64,000 bases of DNA from Druceiella hillmani (lineage: Eukaryota > Arthropoda > Insecta > Lepidoptera > Hepialidae): positions 9,263,001-9,327,000 of the forward strand of contig JAYKKI010000016.1 of the NCBI GenBank assembly GCA_039881145.1. The letters are read 5' to 3'. The position numbers were made by a program, and so were the translations under genes. Numbering within the stretch: the first letter of the stretch is position 1; each line of letters opens with the position of its first letter. Shown in pieces: positions 34,701 to 47,934 of the stretch. Under the pieces are notes generated by a model. That model was not told the DNA's origin. It was given only the letters and a program-made list of their open reading frames with translations, and searched no databases.

Positions 34701-36583
34701 TAAAATAATCTAACTAAATATAAAAATTGTAGATTAAGACGAACCTTTGCATAATATATAATTTGAAATAGTATTGGAAATCGATTATAGAAACAAAGAG
34801 AAAAAATTTATTTATAATTTCAAGGAGATATTTCTGTATTTTGAGTTTTTTAAAATAACGTATATAGTTGGACTAAATTAAGTAATTTCACGATTTCCAT
34901 TATATTTTATTACTTTCATATCGACAATTTTTTTTCTCACAATACCTATATTACGTTACTCGTCTTTACAAGTGTATTAAAAGTTAAATATAATATAATA
35001 GCAATTAAACTATTGACGAATTAATATTTAGTGGAAATTTTTAATGTTTAGTGTACAGAAAGCTACTTTTGTGGACGTATTCTGGTAATAATCATAAGAC
35101 ATGTTGCATTTGCCGCTGAATGTACTATATATGGTAAGTAGGTTAATAAAATTCAATTTTATTCACAGTTATAAAATATTGAATTTCTCCAAAGCTATCT
35201 TTCCTTAATGTCATTATATGTCACCTCGTCTGCACTACAAATATTTTTCTAGAATAAATGGCTCCGGGAAATACTTTACATAATTTGCTATATCCCAGTT
35301 GAGTAATTACGCCGCAGTTCGGCATCGGTTTATTTTATACACATGAACCCAAATGCCAAATCAATCAAGACAAGATTTCCACCTCTTTGACAGAATACGA
35401 TAAATGGGGTACCCTTTTGCTTACTTAAAAATATAAAAACAAGCAGACGCGATTCAAGCGAATATTCAAACACCCATTAACCGATACAATGTATTAATTT
35501 AAATAAAGAAACTTACATGCATAATCGTATACACTTAGCTTATGGACTCGTTAGCTATCACCAATACATGTTTTAAATTGCCTCCTTAAAATAAAAGACT
35601 AATCGTAAATTTTACCTGAACAGATTTCGATTTCACTATAATGCTGAATCATTTATTTTTTACAAAGAAGTAAACTTCAAAAATGAAGAAAAAATCACAT
35701 CGAAACGGCAAAATTATAGCTGAAAAATAAAGCTCAAAGTGATGAATACAGTTGACTAAATTGAATGAAAAAGGAAATTTTGGATTCAAATATGACTATA
35801 ATAGAAGGAAGGTATGACGTAATTCAGATATTTTTTACACGATAAACAGATTATGTGAACAGTATGAGATAGTGAGTAGTGGATCGGCGTTTCCCAGATA
35901 CGTAGCCGTAATTACATATGTCTATTGTTTGCTTTCGTTTACATCTAATAAGATATGAGTCATTGTTAAGAAAGAGAAAGGTATAATTCACCATTTTCAC
36001 CAAAGAAGGGTGTAAATAAGATTGTGCAAATAGTTTGAATTTACCAAATATGCTAAAATAAATTTTATGTGTTATTTTACTATTTGTGCTACGCCATTAA
36101 TTGACTATTCGACTGAAACTACGAATAAATTCAATAAAATTACGGTCGGTCCTTTCTAGTTTTTAAAAATTTCCATCGACAATGTGGGTATTTGGTGTTG
36201 TTTATCAATGTTCATTTTAAATGTTTAAATGTGATTAAATTTGCTCCGTTACATACATTCAAAAGTTAGCTGAACTTGTGCTACTATCGCTGCTGTAATT
36301 CTCTTCATACTTCATAATTTTTGATTTTCTGAATCCTTTCCTGTAAATGGCTTATTACTCGACTATGACAAAACCAGAAGTAAGGTTCATGGTTATAAAT
36401 TTATGTGATTAGAACAGTCATTCATATTTTCTATTCCTAATCTTTCCTCTATGAGTGAAAGAGTTTTTCATAAAAATTGCCTAAAGTAGGATTTAGCAAG
36501 TCCATAGAATAACAACAGGCTTTGGTGAGGCGCAGAACTTCTTAACGTCAATAAATTTAGTGCTTAGCCAAAATATTTTGTAG
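31761..36583. other. Non-coding stretch
   Basis: No gene is supported. 32,040-32,720 is somewhat GC-richer with a small hairpin (ctcctcgctatcgaggag, about 32,302-32,319) but no continuous frame. The minus frame 33,857-34,078 (73 codons) has balanced composition and AG dinucleotides after pyrimidines, but I recognise nothing in it. Confidence 0.5.
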
Positions 36584-36824
36584 TTTCCTATGCGTGGCCC
36601 ATTGTCTGTCTAAATTAAAAGGCGTAATCTCATATTTGGTATATCACCAATTTAAATGTCAATCCCAATTTGAAAAAGATTACAACTCTATGCTATTTCT
36701 TGCAGCGCACTTAGTTATTCAAGTTTCTAAAGATCAAGAAGAAAATGTACATGCTGAAGCACTTCTCTCAATAATTATATCATTTTCTAACTTCATTCCC
36801 AACCAACTGACGTTTAATTTATAG
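36584..36824 (+). CDS. Weak candidate terminal exon
   Basis: An open reading of about 80 codons follows a tag at 36,581-36,583 and ends in a stop. Its composition is balanced and helix-like (K-D-Q-E-E-N-V-H-A-E-A-L-L-S, F-I-P-N-Q), unlike the Ile/Asn/Lys/Phe-rich chance frames elsewhere. I do not recognise the family. It could be the last exon of a plus-strand gene, a pseudogene piece or chance. Confidence 0.2.
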
Positions 36825-39650
36825 CAGCTGATTCTGTATCGATTCAGTGGACAATTTTCTTTACTTTACTAACTTTAAATTTATTTTTAAAATTTTTTAT
36901 GTCGTTAATTACATGAAAAATCCATTAACTTTTCATATGACCTCGAGCACTCACCAGCTTTTTTAAATCTTTATTCTTATAAATTTTTTTCCATTTGGTT
37001 ATAAAAGTGGGTGGTGAGTTTTTCAGTAATTCACCATAATAACTTAAACGCATTTTCCTTCTTTATCCCTATTTGTTTGCCTATATTGATAAATTATGTC
37101 GTGATTAACTTTGCAAAAAGTAAAAAAAAATATTGTTTAAAAATTGGTACAAAGGAGTGTAAGAGACGAAAACTGTTAGAATGTATTTATATTAAACTTG
37201 TTAGTACTTTAAAAATCTAAGCTATAAGAAATATCAGTATACTGTTTCAAAACAATTGAATACATCTGTGTTGGTCTGACTGCTTATCTTGAATGAGGTT
37301 ACATTTTGGGGATAATGACTCATTAATTGTTATGTTTCTTACATTTTAGGTAGTACATGCATGGCCTATTGATATATTTTTTCGTAGGAACATACATTAT
37401 TAATGTGGGAAAATAAGTACAGAGATCTGTTACAACCGACCAAAATATAATAACCTTACATTAACCGCTAATTTAATTATGTAATAGTTCAAGTTACAAA
37501 CGATACACATTTATTTTGATTGTCTCCAGCCCTAAATGTAGGCAGTTAAATAAGGCAAATTAAACCTAAGTTATCGCGACGGAAGTATATAATTAACTAT
37601 CGGTAAGATTATGGAAGTAATAATAATAATGATGACAATTTATGTCATAAATTATTATTATAATGTGATATTAAATGTATTGGAATGAAATAGTAATGAC
37701 ATTAAACGTAATAAAATATTAACATAATTTAACAGCATTATTTGTCCACTTCAAGATATAATTTAAATATTACTTTTTAATAACATTTCTTGTTAAAAAG
37801 ACTTAGCTCTTAACAGAATTCAAAATATTCATAATTTACTTTTCACTAATTTAGCTTAAATTTGATTACCGTTGACTTTATCTACTATAATAATTATGAT
37901 GATGATATTATGACGATAATATCTACTATAATAATTATGACGTGCGGATTATGGTATGTAATATATAGATGGAAAGAAATATCAAGTAAGAAGTAAAACT
38001 GAAGTGTGAAGCTGAACCTAACATTAACAAATAAGTTATAAAATTAACAAAACAAGTTGGAAATTTTCTTTGTTTTTCATTTTGTTTTAACTCGAGTACT
38101 CTCGATGCGAGATCGTCCGATCATATATGTGACATATTATTAGGGTATTTTATTTAGCATCAAATTGCGACTGTTCCATATTTTTGTTAGTGTGATTCAT
38201 ACAATGCTTCATTATGCTGAAAGTTTTTTTTCCAAAATTTTCGCCAATCTGCTGGTTTAATTTTAAAATACTTTTTACTAACTCAAACCTTTTAAGCAAT
38301 CCTTTAATATTCCTTCTTTTAATGGTCCTTTAATATCAATTAGATATCCCTGTTTTCATCACTCTTATAATTCAACATTTTGAAATACATTTTCTTCTAT
38401 CTTATGAAAATAAAACTATTACATCAACAAATTTTGTTAGAAATATGACCTAACTCAAAAGCGCAGAAGCCATCTGTTTGCTACAGTTTTCTAAAATTGA
38501 TAATGGTGATTCCCTAGATTTCACTTCCATTTGTTTACACAATATGTATGGTTTAACAATAATAAAATAAAGAGCAAGATGTGGCCTGGGTCAATAAATA
38601 TTCTGACTTGAGCGATTTACCAATACGTAAATATTATAAATCTACTGACTTTGGTCCTTGTAAATAATTTATCATTTAAATATTTATATGCGTTTTTATG
38701 ATTAAAATATAAATAACCCACGGTTTATTTGCAGTTTATTGTATAAAGCGGCTCAGTTTTACAAAGGAATGGCGCTACAGCTTCTAATATGTACAGGTGT
38801 GTCCTGAATCTGTTCAGAAAATAAAGTTTCAAGCAATTTGAAAAGACTTGTAAATTAAATATTTATTTCTTCTTAGGAAAATTGTGAGGATGAAATTATT
38901 TTTCCTCTAAGACAATGATTAGTTTCTCTTTATTTCTTATCTGTGTAGATATTTATTCATCTACTATTTTGAAATGTTTTAAACGCCTTCGTTACCTTAA
39001 ACGTAGTTGTGTACTAGTGTTTCATTGTAGCCCATTATACTTCGTAGGGGAGTTGGGAGTTCTTATGGAAATTGCCTTATCAAAAATGAGTAATTTGAAT
39101 TTTCTACACTTTCTACAAACGCTATGCCCCGGATAGATGTTAGTACTTTAATAAAGAAATGTTTGTATAGAAATTTATTCTTGGTACCAAAAGTTTTAAA
39201 GACGTACTTTTATTTATTTTGATACCATTGAACAGAGAATCTACTAATTTTTCACTGCAGTGAGATTTTTATTTTTTTAAGTATTACATATCATATTTTT
39301 ACTAAGTACTTGGATTCACTGCAAGAGATTGACCTGTAGCGATAATGTACTTGCACATATCATGTATTTATACATAAAACAAATAAATAAAAAAAATAAA
39401 AAATATTTTTATAGGAAAAGTATGTCTCCATTTATTTATACTTATCTCCAGAACTACACGAGCGATCTAAATATTGTTTTAACAATAAAACCCCTAATTT
39501 AAAAAAAAAAATCAGAAACTACATGTTACTATGTTAAGATTTATAGAAATCGAGCAGTGACAAAAAATATATTTTGAAAATGAGCATTCAGGGGGAAACT
39601 GCTCAAACACTGCACGACAAACTAGATAGGATAAGGTGCAAGACACTATA
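36825..39650. other. Non-coding stretch
   Basis: No gene recognised. 37,879-37,945 has a short repeated block (atctactataataattatga, two copies about 42 bases apart) separated by gatgatattatgacgata. Confidence 0.55.
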
Positions 39651-40135
39651 AAAAAGTGCTTAAATGGTAAATAAATAGAAGCTTATTTATTTACTCATAT
39701 TTTTGAATATTATTTTGTTTGTTTGTTTTGTTTGACGTAAAGAATACCTCAGTGTTTATTAAAAGAAGATGGGGGGTAGGACAATGAAGGCAGCAGCATA
39801 ATTAAAATAAATCTAGGTGGATGAAATCACGACAAGAGACAAATAACATAATTAATGTATTGAATACGGTCAGGAGTTGATTTTGACTTTATTAAAAAAG
39901 TGCTTAAATGGTAAATAAATAGAAGCTTATTTATTTACTCATATTTTTGAATATTATTTTTTTGTTTGTTTTCTTTGACGTAAAGAATACCTCAGTGTTT
40001 ATTAAAAGAAGATGGGGGGTAGGACAATGAAAGCAGCAGCATAATTAAAATAAATTTAGGTGGATGAAATCACGACGAGAGACAGATAGCATAATAAATG
40101 TATTGAATACGGTCAGGAGTTGATTATGACTTTAT
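39651..40135. repeat. 244-bp tandem duplication
   Basis: Copy 1 is 39,651-39,894 and copy 2 is 39,895-40,135, about 95% identical by eye. Differences include ggcagcagc/agcagcagc, tctagg/tttagg and attttgac/attatgac. Each copy carries an imperfect palindrome centred on aagctt (taaataaat...atttattta). No open frame spans it. Confidence 0.95.
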
Positions 40136-43100
40136 TTATTCCCTATAGCGGAATTAATGACTCACTTGAATATATTCGTAATATTTTTTATAAATAAACG
40201 TAGGGCTTTTATCGTAACTTTTACTTAGGTATTTATATTCGTTCTTTCTGATTTTATTATATTCTCTAAGAATATTATATTTTGTAGCCTTTGTTAATTC
40301 AAAGTATAACATAATGAGTAATTGTTATATGCTATTTTTTCATTTGATATCTTTCGTTTAGTATGGGTGGCGTTAGTAATAATGCGTAGATATATAATAT
40401 TTTAATATTACTGTAAGGAGTTAAAGCTAAGCTTCGTGTGTAAATTAGACCTCAAGATGTTGAAAGAGACCTTTTCCATGTTAGTGTTCACTTTTTTACG
40501 ATAATATTATGTTGACGATTGCATCCCTTGATATATTCTATTAGAAAACAATTTTAATCTTTGTTAATATTTAAGATAATATTTGTGCATATGAATATAT
40601 TTGTGGGCAAAAATATGTGAACGCATGTATGTGCATGTGTTCAAGTATGTGCTTATGAATGTGTGTATAATAAAGAAAGAACCGTCGTGGTTATTAATTT
40701 GGTTTTATTGATTACTGTAAATTACAATATTATGAATAAATGTGCATTTGCTTTATAGAGGTAATCTAAAATCCAGTAATGTAAAATTCATGTCTATTTG
40801 ATCGGAGCTCTCTTACCTTCTATTTAAGATCAAAATATGAATAAACAAAATTTTTCAATTAATATATACCAGATGATTTTTTCCGCGGAGGAGGATTTTT
40901 TTTATTCTTAAAGCTAAACTAATGGAACTAGCCAGACTCTGCCCTCAAAATGTTTTATAATCAATCTTTCTTAAAAGAGAGGATTAATGAACTTATCGGT
41001 AAAGTTGAAAGGCAATCCTGTAGAGCGTTCATAAAGTGTAACTGCGATATTAACGAACGATATATAACATGTCAAATAAAAACATAGAAATTCAGATATC
41101 AATTTTGGTATAAACTTTTTTCCTTTTATGTTCTTTATTAATATTGGAATATAAATATTTATATTTTAAATGAAAATTTCTTACCTCATTGTTTGGTTGC
41201 CAGGGTATTTTTCACCAGTGGGTAATTCTCTCTTCCAAATCAAAGAAGTATCGGAGAGGGTGAGGTAAATACATAAATAGAAAAAGAAAAGTTATAATTC
41301 TTTGAGCTAACTTTTGAAGGCCTATGTAAAGAAAAAAATCTTCATATCACATGGAGTGGGCAATACGTGACGCTTTTAAAAGGGTTTATTGTTCCATAAT
41401 ACGGCAAATTTTTTATACAAATAAACGTATAAATAGGCTTGGAATATAGGCATATATTTAGATTGTTGTTTCAGTTAATTTAATCAACAATACGTCAGAA
41501 AATATTTCAATTCAAAATGATTCACCAAAATTTTCATAAATATATTATATACGCATTATTTTCACAGGAACGAGGGGTGTTAGTTAAAATAGAGGGCCGC
41601 CAAAACGAACCGCGGTTAATTGCGTTTTGTTAATATAAGGACTACCCAAATTAGATTTTTTTTGTATTTTCGTATTTCATTTACGAAAAGTTACACGTAC
41701 AATTATTGTTTATAGATGAAAGTATTGCATTGGCACTTAATTCGTAAAGGTTTGAAAGTGTTATTTTGTAAATATTTACCTTCCATCTCTTTTTCAATAT
41801 GCGTTGATTTTGAGAAGTTTTTATGAAATAATTTTCACTCCTTTCAGATTTTTTAAAAATTATTGAGTGCTAAACAGAAAATATCTTCGAAGAGCTCAAT
41901 AGTTATCGTTCAATAAAGTTGCATTGCAATCATAATCATTTATCAATACAATTGGAAATCACGTACTAACAACACAGCCTTATGTTTTGTTCACGTAAGC
42001 ACCCTTTCCATTATAATTTAATTGTTTAAAATTATTCTCAATAAAGAAGGTAGTTTGTTGTTAATATACATGTGTAACGATATTTCAACTCCATCGCTTG
42101 ACTACTTAATATACTCGTACAATTCGCTAGACTGCGTTAAGATAAACCGAAAAATCTTAACTCGCATTTTACTAATGTATGAGCCGACTAACGGTGAGTT
42201 ACTGGAACATGACAAAATGAAACACTAAATGCGCCCCGAGTCAGACGTTTCTACGTTATTTGCAATACGGATCATTGTCATGAAATAACTTTGTAATTTT
42301 GTGTCGTGTCAATTAAAAATACATTCTTCAGAGAATAATGAGTTCTTCTATGATCTATTAGAAGAAATTATCATGAAATAAACTTGTATCCAAAAATTTA
42401 AGTTTCTTTTAATTCATTCTATTGAGATATTGTTTCTAATAGCTAATGAGATTATACTTCAGTAATTTTAATATATCCTTCGCACACAATGAAATTAATT
42501 GTTGATTCAAATGTATTAGTATATATTAATATTGGTTAGTTTTGTTTCAGTAAAGAAATTTAAATATTTAGTGGCCACCGTATATTACTTCGTTCCTATT
42601 TACTCCGAATCGAGAGTTAGGACTTGTCATTGTTTATAAAATTACTTAATCCGTAAATTAAAACGGTTATTTACCTCGTTTATAATTCTGCGTCTTAAGT
42701 GCCTACAAACGTTCTAATAAGCAACTTTGTTAACATCATGAAATTCTTGTTTATTAGCTAGGAATCTACATAACAGTATTTAACAGTAGGTAACTTTAAT
42801 TAACTGAAGAATGTTCGTAGACTGAGCACATTTTAATCTTCACTTGTAAAGTTCATTGGCTTGTATGTATCTCTAAAACTTCGAATGTTTAATCCTATAC
42901 ACTTCCTCTGATACAAATTTAGAAGAAAATAGATCAATAATAAATGAATATAGGCAAGAAAAGTAAGAAAACCACGCATATTCTTTGTTTGCTTTATAAA
43001 CAACTTGGTCAAGAGTGCATTGATTATATATTGATTGGATTTTGTTGCAAGATGTGTTATTGATTTAAAAAATTTTGATAATATTACGAGTACAAAAACA

Positions 43101-43967
43101 TAAAAAATTTCCATATAAAAAAAAGAAACAGGTAAGTGCATATCGAACCAGAGATTTTTGATCTAGTTTCATGTTTTTATGCGTTTATATAACATTATCA
43201 TTTGTGATAAACAATCCTTGAAAAAATATATGTCTCATGTATTTGAAAGCTTTCTAAAAATATACAGATTAAAAGTAAAGAATTTTATTCTATATGTTCT
43301 TAACATATTCAAATTTCTTTGTCATAAAGAATTTTTTTCTCCTTAGAGGAATATTACGTGCTTACTCCCCCTATAAGAAATAATAACTGTGGTGTAGATT
43401 AAGTCTGTCATAAACATAATCTTGCCCGAAATAAGGTTTTTAAGATTGATGAGGAGCTGTTTTATAAAATGACTATATTTTTTGCTAAATATTTTTCGTA
43501 CCTAAAATTAATTTGATAAAATTTATACCAAAACAGTCGATTTTGTTTGTTTAGTGAACTTTCTAGTAATTTTTACTCACATTCTGCGAAGTATTTAGAA
43601 ACTCCACAATTTCCATAGATTCAGTCTGAATAGAAATTCAATTGGGGACCTAAATAAATAAAAATGGTTATTTAAACCACTTGTATTTATTTGATATCTT
43701 AAATAATTTTTTGCATAAGTATTGAATTTATCCGACCTTATTTATCACTATGAATAAGTTCACCACAATCAATTTAATTTACTCTTATTATGCAATAACA
43801 CTTAGTTGGATTATTATTGATTAAACTAATTTAAATTTGCTGATTTTGCCACATTTTGATTGAAAAAAACAGCACCATTTATGCCAGTGGATTCTTTGCT
43901 AATTCGAATGAAGACAAGTTACTAAAATCGTATTTTCATTCGTCCTTACCGAGGTATGCTATATTTT

Positions 43968-43991
43968 TATATATAAATATATAAGTATATA

Positions 43992-44062
<71 letters not shown>

Positions 44063-44063
44063 A
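43968..44063. repeat. (TA)n(TG)n microsatellite
   Basis: A TA array passes directly into a tgtgtgtgtg run. Confidence 0.95.
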
Positions 44064-44293
44064 CAATTTTATAAGACATGCAGGTAGTCTTGATTTATAT
44101 TAATTTCAACTAAAACATATCCATTTAAGGTAAATTATGCTGGGAATATGTTTTATCAAGGGAAAATTTCACAGTTAATAATTTTGAAGCAAATAAAGAA
44201 GTAAATACATCAGACCGAGCTGTAACACGGCAGCTAGTTGGAGGACATCAAATTGATTGGTACGCCCATATGGCGAACAAGAAATGTATCGGT

Positions 44294-44345
44294 CACGTGA
44301 TGCACACTGCATCACGCCGTATAGGAGATCACGTGCCCTATAAAA
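44294..44345 (+). promoter_or_regulatory. Candidate promoter: two CACGTG E-boxes and TATA box
   Basis: CACGTG occurs at 44,294-44,299 and again at 44,330-44,335, with tataaaa at 44,339-44,345. Between the E-boxes is a 9-bp-arm inverted repeat (cgtgatgca / tgcatcacg, 44,296-44,316). The block 44,200-44,420 is GC-richer than its surroundings. CACGTG is the site of bHLH factors such as Clock/Cycle, Myc/Max and USF. No downstream open frame is visible, so a start of transcription near 44,370 is only a possibility. Confidence 0.3.
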
Positions 44346-45542
44346 TTCTTATGTAACTATACTGATTTATTCTACGTGATGATTGAATTTGAGGCACTCC
44401 AGCCGAGTTATGCTGAGCATAAAACTTCTATATATTTTTGCATTACCCGTGTATCCGTCTTTCCTCCCATTACAGTTTTCTGTAATTCATCTAATATTTA
44501 TTATAAATATTTAGGCATTTTGTAATTTTTACGAGTTCCACCGTGGATGGCTGATATTTTACTAAGTATTAAATACTGAAGTCCATTTTATATCTTAATT
44601 GATAAAGTGCAAAAAAAAAAGACAAATGGATCTTCAAATATCTTGTTCGCGTAACGAAAACTAAAGTTAAATTAAATCCATATTTGCGTGTCGCTGCGCA
44701 AATTTTCACACCTTAAATTTGGTTATGATTGTGTCGATCAATGACGTAAGCACAATTTCAATAAGTATCTAAAATATAACTTGTTCAATACTCTAATGAA
44801 TTCAACGTACTCATTGACACTTAAATAATTAAATTTTGCTTAATGGTTTTGTGATATTAACACACATTAATATGTCGCTTCGCTTTCGACACATAAGAAG
44901 CATTTTAGATAAAATATTTTTTATGTTTACCTGTAACCTTTGCTTGCCTAAAAGTTGTAGTTTTTTTGATAATCAAAATAGTTGGGAGGGTAAATAGGAT
45001 AATTAACTTTTTTAATTTCATTTCATTTCTCATGAAAATATTATATAGTTATAACAAATTTGTAATAAAAAATGATGACTAAGCTCAATTCAAAATCTTG
45101 GTGTTGTGGTGATGCAATAATTGGAATTGATATTTAAAGCAGTGTCAAGTTGTTAAAAGACGTGCGTCTGTTAGTCTTATTTGCGTTGCATAGTTAAATG
45201 TATTATTTATATTTGTTATAATGTAAAATAAATGTGGTTTTCGCAAAAACTATTTAATCGTTTGACGTATTTAATTATAAAAGTTAAAAGTTCACGTTTA
45301 TATAGAACGTTGAACAAGCTGATTAAACCAAAGAAATTTTGAAGTAAATTGATTTTTTTATTGCAAGAAGACACAATGTCCTCAAAACCATAACTTTGTT
45401 TATGTCCACCTAAACCAAGGCGGCAAATATAAAATTTGATGTGCACACTAAGAGATTAAATGCGGAGTTTCAAGACAGAGAACATCAGCATCGAAGGTGA
45501 GTTAAGCAAAGTCCCATCATAATGTAATCCCCTATTTAAATT

Positions 45543-46082
45543 CTAGCTGAATATCGTTAATACAGGAAGAATAATATGAAAGTATTAAAATTGTGGAACA
45601 TCACAGTTTAGGTTCTCCGTATTAAGACAAATTTATTTAAATTGATGTGAATACGAATTTAACCATTAAAAAGAATTTGATTTCTAAAATATCAAACACC
45701 TTTTGTTATTTGAGTTTCTCGAAATTTCATTATGAATTTGGAACGAAAGTAACTATTGAAATAAAAATAATTTTAAAAGGAAAGAGGTTTAAGTGTTCCT
45801 AGCTGAAGATCCTTAAGACAGGAAAACCAATATGAAAAGTATTAAACTTATTGAACATCAAAATAGGAATTAGTTTAGGTTCTCCGTATGGTAAGACAAA
45901 TTGTATAAATTCACTTGAGATTGGTGTGAATCAAATGCAAATTTAACCATTAAAAAGAAATTTATTTCTAAAATATCAAACACTTTTTAATATTTGAGTC
46001 TTTCGAAATTTAATTATGAATTTGGGACGAAAGTAACTATTGAAATAAAAATAATTTTAAAAGTAAAGAGATTTAAGTGTTT
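45543..46082. repeat. Diverged tandem duplication, about 256-284 bp unit
   Basis: Copy 1 (45,543-45,798) and copy 2 (45,799-46,082) both begin ctagctgaa. They share taggttctccgtat, aatttaaccattaaaaagaa, and cgaaagtaactattgaaat. Copy 2 has insertions near 45,862 and 45,915. Divergence is well above that of the 39.7-kb duplication, so it is older. Confidence 0.9.
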
Positions 46083-46202
46083 CAAAATGCATCGATTCCA
46101 AATTGTTATTTGTAGGCCGATAAAAGTAAATAGTAACACATCATAAAGAGGTTCATAATTCAGAAAAACTTTTTTTAAAGTAAAGGGAGAAAGAAATAAA
46201 TT

Positions 46203-46232
46203 ACACTGGTAGATTTTTTATTTTACCAGTGT
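46203..46232. repeat. Inverted repeat, 9-bp arms
   Basis: acactggta (46,203-46,211) pairs with taccagtgt (46,224-46,232) around a T-rich loop. Confidence 0.8.
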
Positions 46233-46495
46233 ATTTTCTTGTGGAGAGTTTGGAAAATTCCTTATCAATCCTCCCTAATTTTAAAAACGAGACCAACCTT
46301 GAGTTTAATTTTTCGTATTTCTTTCATGAAATTTTCCAATTCTGTTTTTGACATGGTTGTAGTTAGATATAATATTTTTAACTCTTTCAAGCTTCAAAGT
46401 AAATCAATTAAATGGAATTCATAGCATCTCGATTCTGATTGTATAAATATGTTGCGGTGAGTAAAAGCTCTACAAAGCGGGAAAATTTAATTATT

Positions 46496-46732
46496 TCAAG
46501 ATTCTTTGTAGAATGGCAAATAATACAAATAGAATGTATTTTCTTCGTTCTTTTTATATCTAAAGGACTTTTTATATTTCCTTGACTTATTACTTGTACA
46601 CGGTATTACTTCTGGATCTACACATGTTTCCTTATAAGGCTTAGAATGCAAACAAAATTCCTTATCTTTTACACTTTCTGGACTCAAGGGAACTGTTTCG
46701 CTGTTTCTTAATATTTCTCTTTTATTTTTCTT

Positions 46733-46734
<2 letters not shown>
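46496..46734 (-). CDS. Weak candidate exon
   Basis: The minus strand stays open from the microsatellite edge to a stop at 46,496, with a hydrophilic Ser/Lys/Pro-rich reading (S-P-E-S-V-K-D-K-E-F, V-D-P-E-V-I-P-C-T-S-N-K). Such balanced composition is rare in this window. No family or convincing splice junction was recognised; chance is possible. Confidence 0.2.
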
Positions 46735-46736
<2 letters not shown>

Positions 46737-46800
<64 letters not shown>

Positions 46801-46805
46801 ATATC
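46737..46805. repeat. (AT)n microsatellite
   Basis: AT array with one ttta interruption, followed by duplicated atcttgtgtg sequence. Confidence 0.95.
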
Positions 46806-47119
46806 TTGTGTGAGACTAATATCTTGTGTATCACTTAGGACAAACTCCTGAAATATTTTTAAAATATTGATAATTACCTATTAAGAATTGAATAGCATGA
46901 GGTTTGGATATAAGTCTTGCAATCGTCGAGGTTACTCTATTTGAAGAACTGCCATAGATAATATACTTTATGTTCACAAAATTTGCTGTATTACTTTATA
47001 TAAAAAAGATGACGAACTCTTTGTAGCACATAGAAAAGCACCAGTACTAGCACTTTATTAAAATAAACGCAACTGTCTATTTGGCATTGTTATATGCACT
47101 GTAAATGAGTTAAAATTAA

Positions 47120-47135
47120 CCCTTCGACGTAAATA
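47120..47135 (+). repeat. piggyBac left terminal inverted repeat
   Basis: CCCTTCGACGTAAATA next to a TTAA target site. Twelve of its bases recur inverted at 49,809-49,820. Confidence 0.75.
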
Positions 47136-47934
47136 TTGAAACTGCATTGTCACATTTATACATTTTTGCCCTCTTAGCTAACTCTCATTCGGAGAAGTCA
47201 GAACATGTTCTCTCAACAGTATTCGATCGCCGCGATGTGAATTTACTTGTGACCAGATATGTAATCATTTATTTTAAGTTTGTTTCTTATTGTGAGCTCA
47301 GCGGCGCAACACTTATTTTTATATATGTTTTGTGTGTTTTATCATAGATTTAAATAAGGAAGTACCACACCCTTGCGTTCATATAAAATAATAAGTTAAA
47401 TCTTGGAAATAGGGTAATTTGGCAAAAAACGTCAAAATTGCGAACGTTGGGTTTTTAAAGAAATATCAAGTAACAAAATAGGATGAAAAATATTGATGAA
47501 AACCTAAAATACATTCATTAAGAAATATTTAAATGCAAACATTTCACAGATGCGATCAACCAGAAGATCGAGTTATTTTCAAAGTCGTAAAAACACCTTA
47601 CGGACCTTCATCCTTCAATCTGGTAGAACTCGCGCTCTTGAATATTACGCACGCATAATATTTAACAATCAAATCTATGCATGAAATAAACTTGGCACTA
47701 TATTTTTTGTTGTAAATATAATAAAATACATGTGTTAATAATAACTAAACATTTATTTTTAGAAAAAAATGAAATTACAATCTTCTTTTATAGTGTTAAC
47801 ATTGAGGAATTTAAATTTGCGTTTCTTCTCAGGCAGTCTCAGATAAAATATTAGGAAAAATAAAAAATTAAAAAAAAATCACTAACAACGACGTAATCTT
47901 CCTTCTATATACCTAATTTAGGCATATACGCATA

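Larger units (their letters stand above)
40136..45542. other. Non-coding stretch
   Basis: No gene recognised. It includes a compound microsatellite at 43,968-44,063 and the E-box/TATA cluster at 44,294-44,345. The frame at 42,022-42,228 opens with a non-ATG codon and matches nothing I know. Confidence 0.5.

Noticed and set aside
42022..42228. Plus-strand open frame of 68 codons
   Set aside because: Non-ATG start, no splice signals of quality and no recognisable family.
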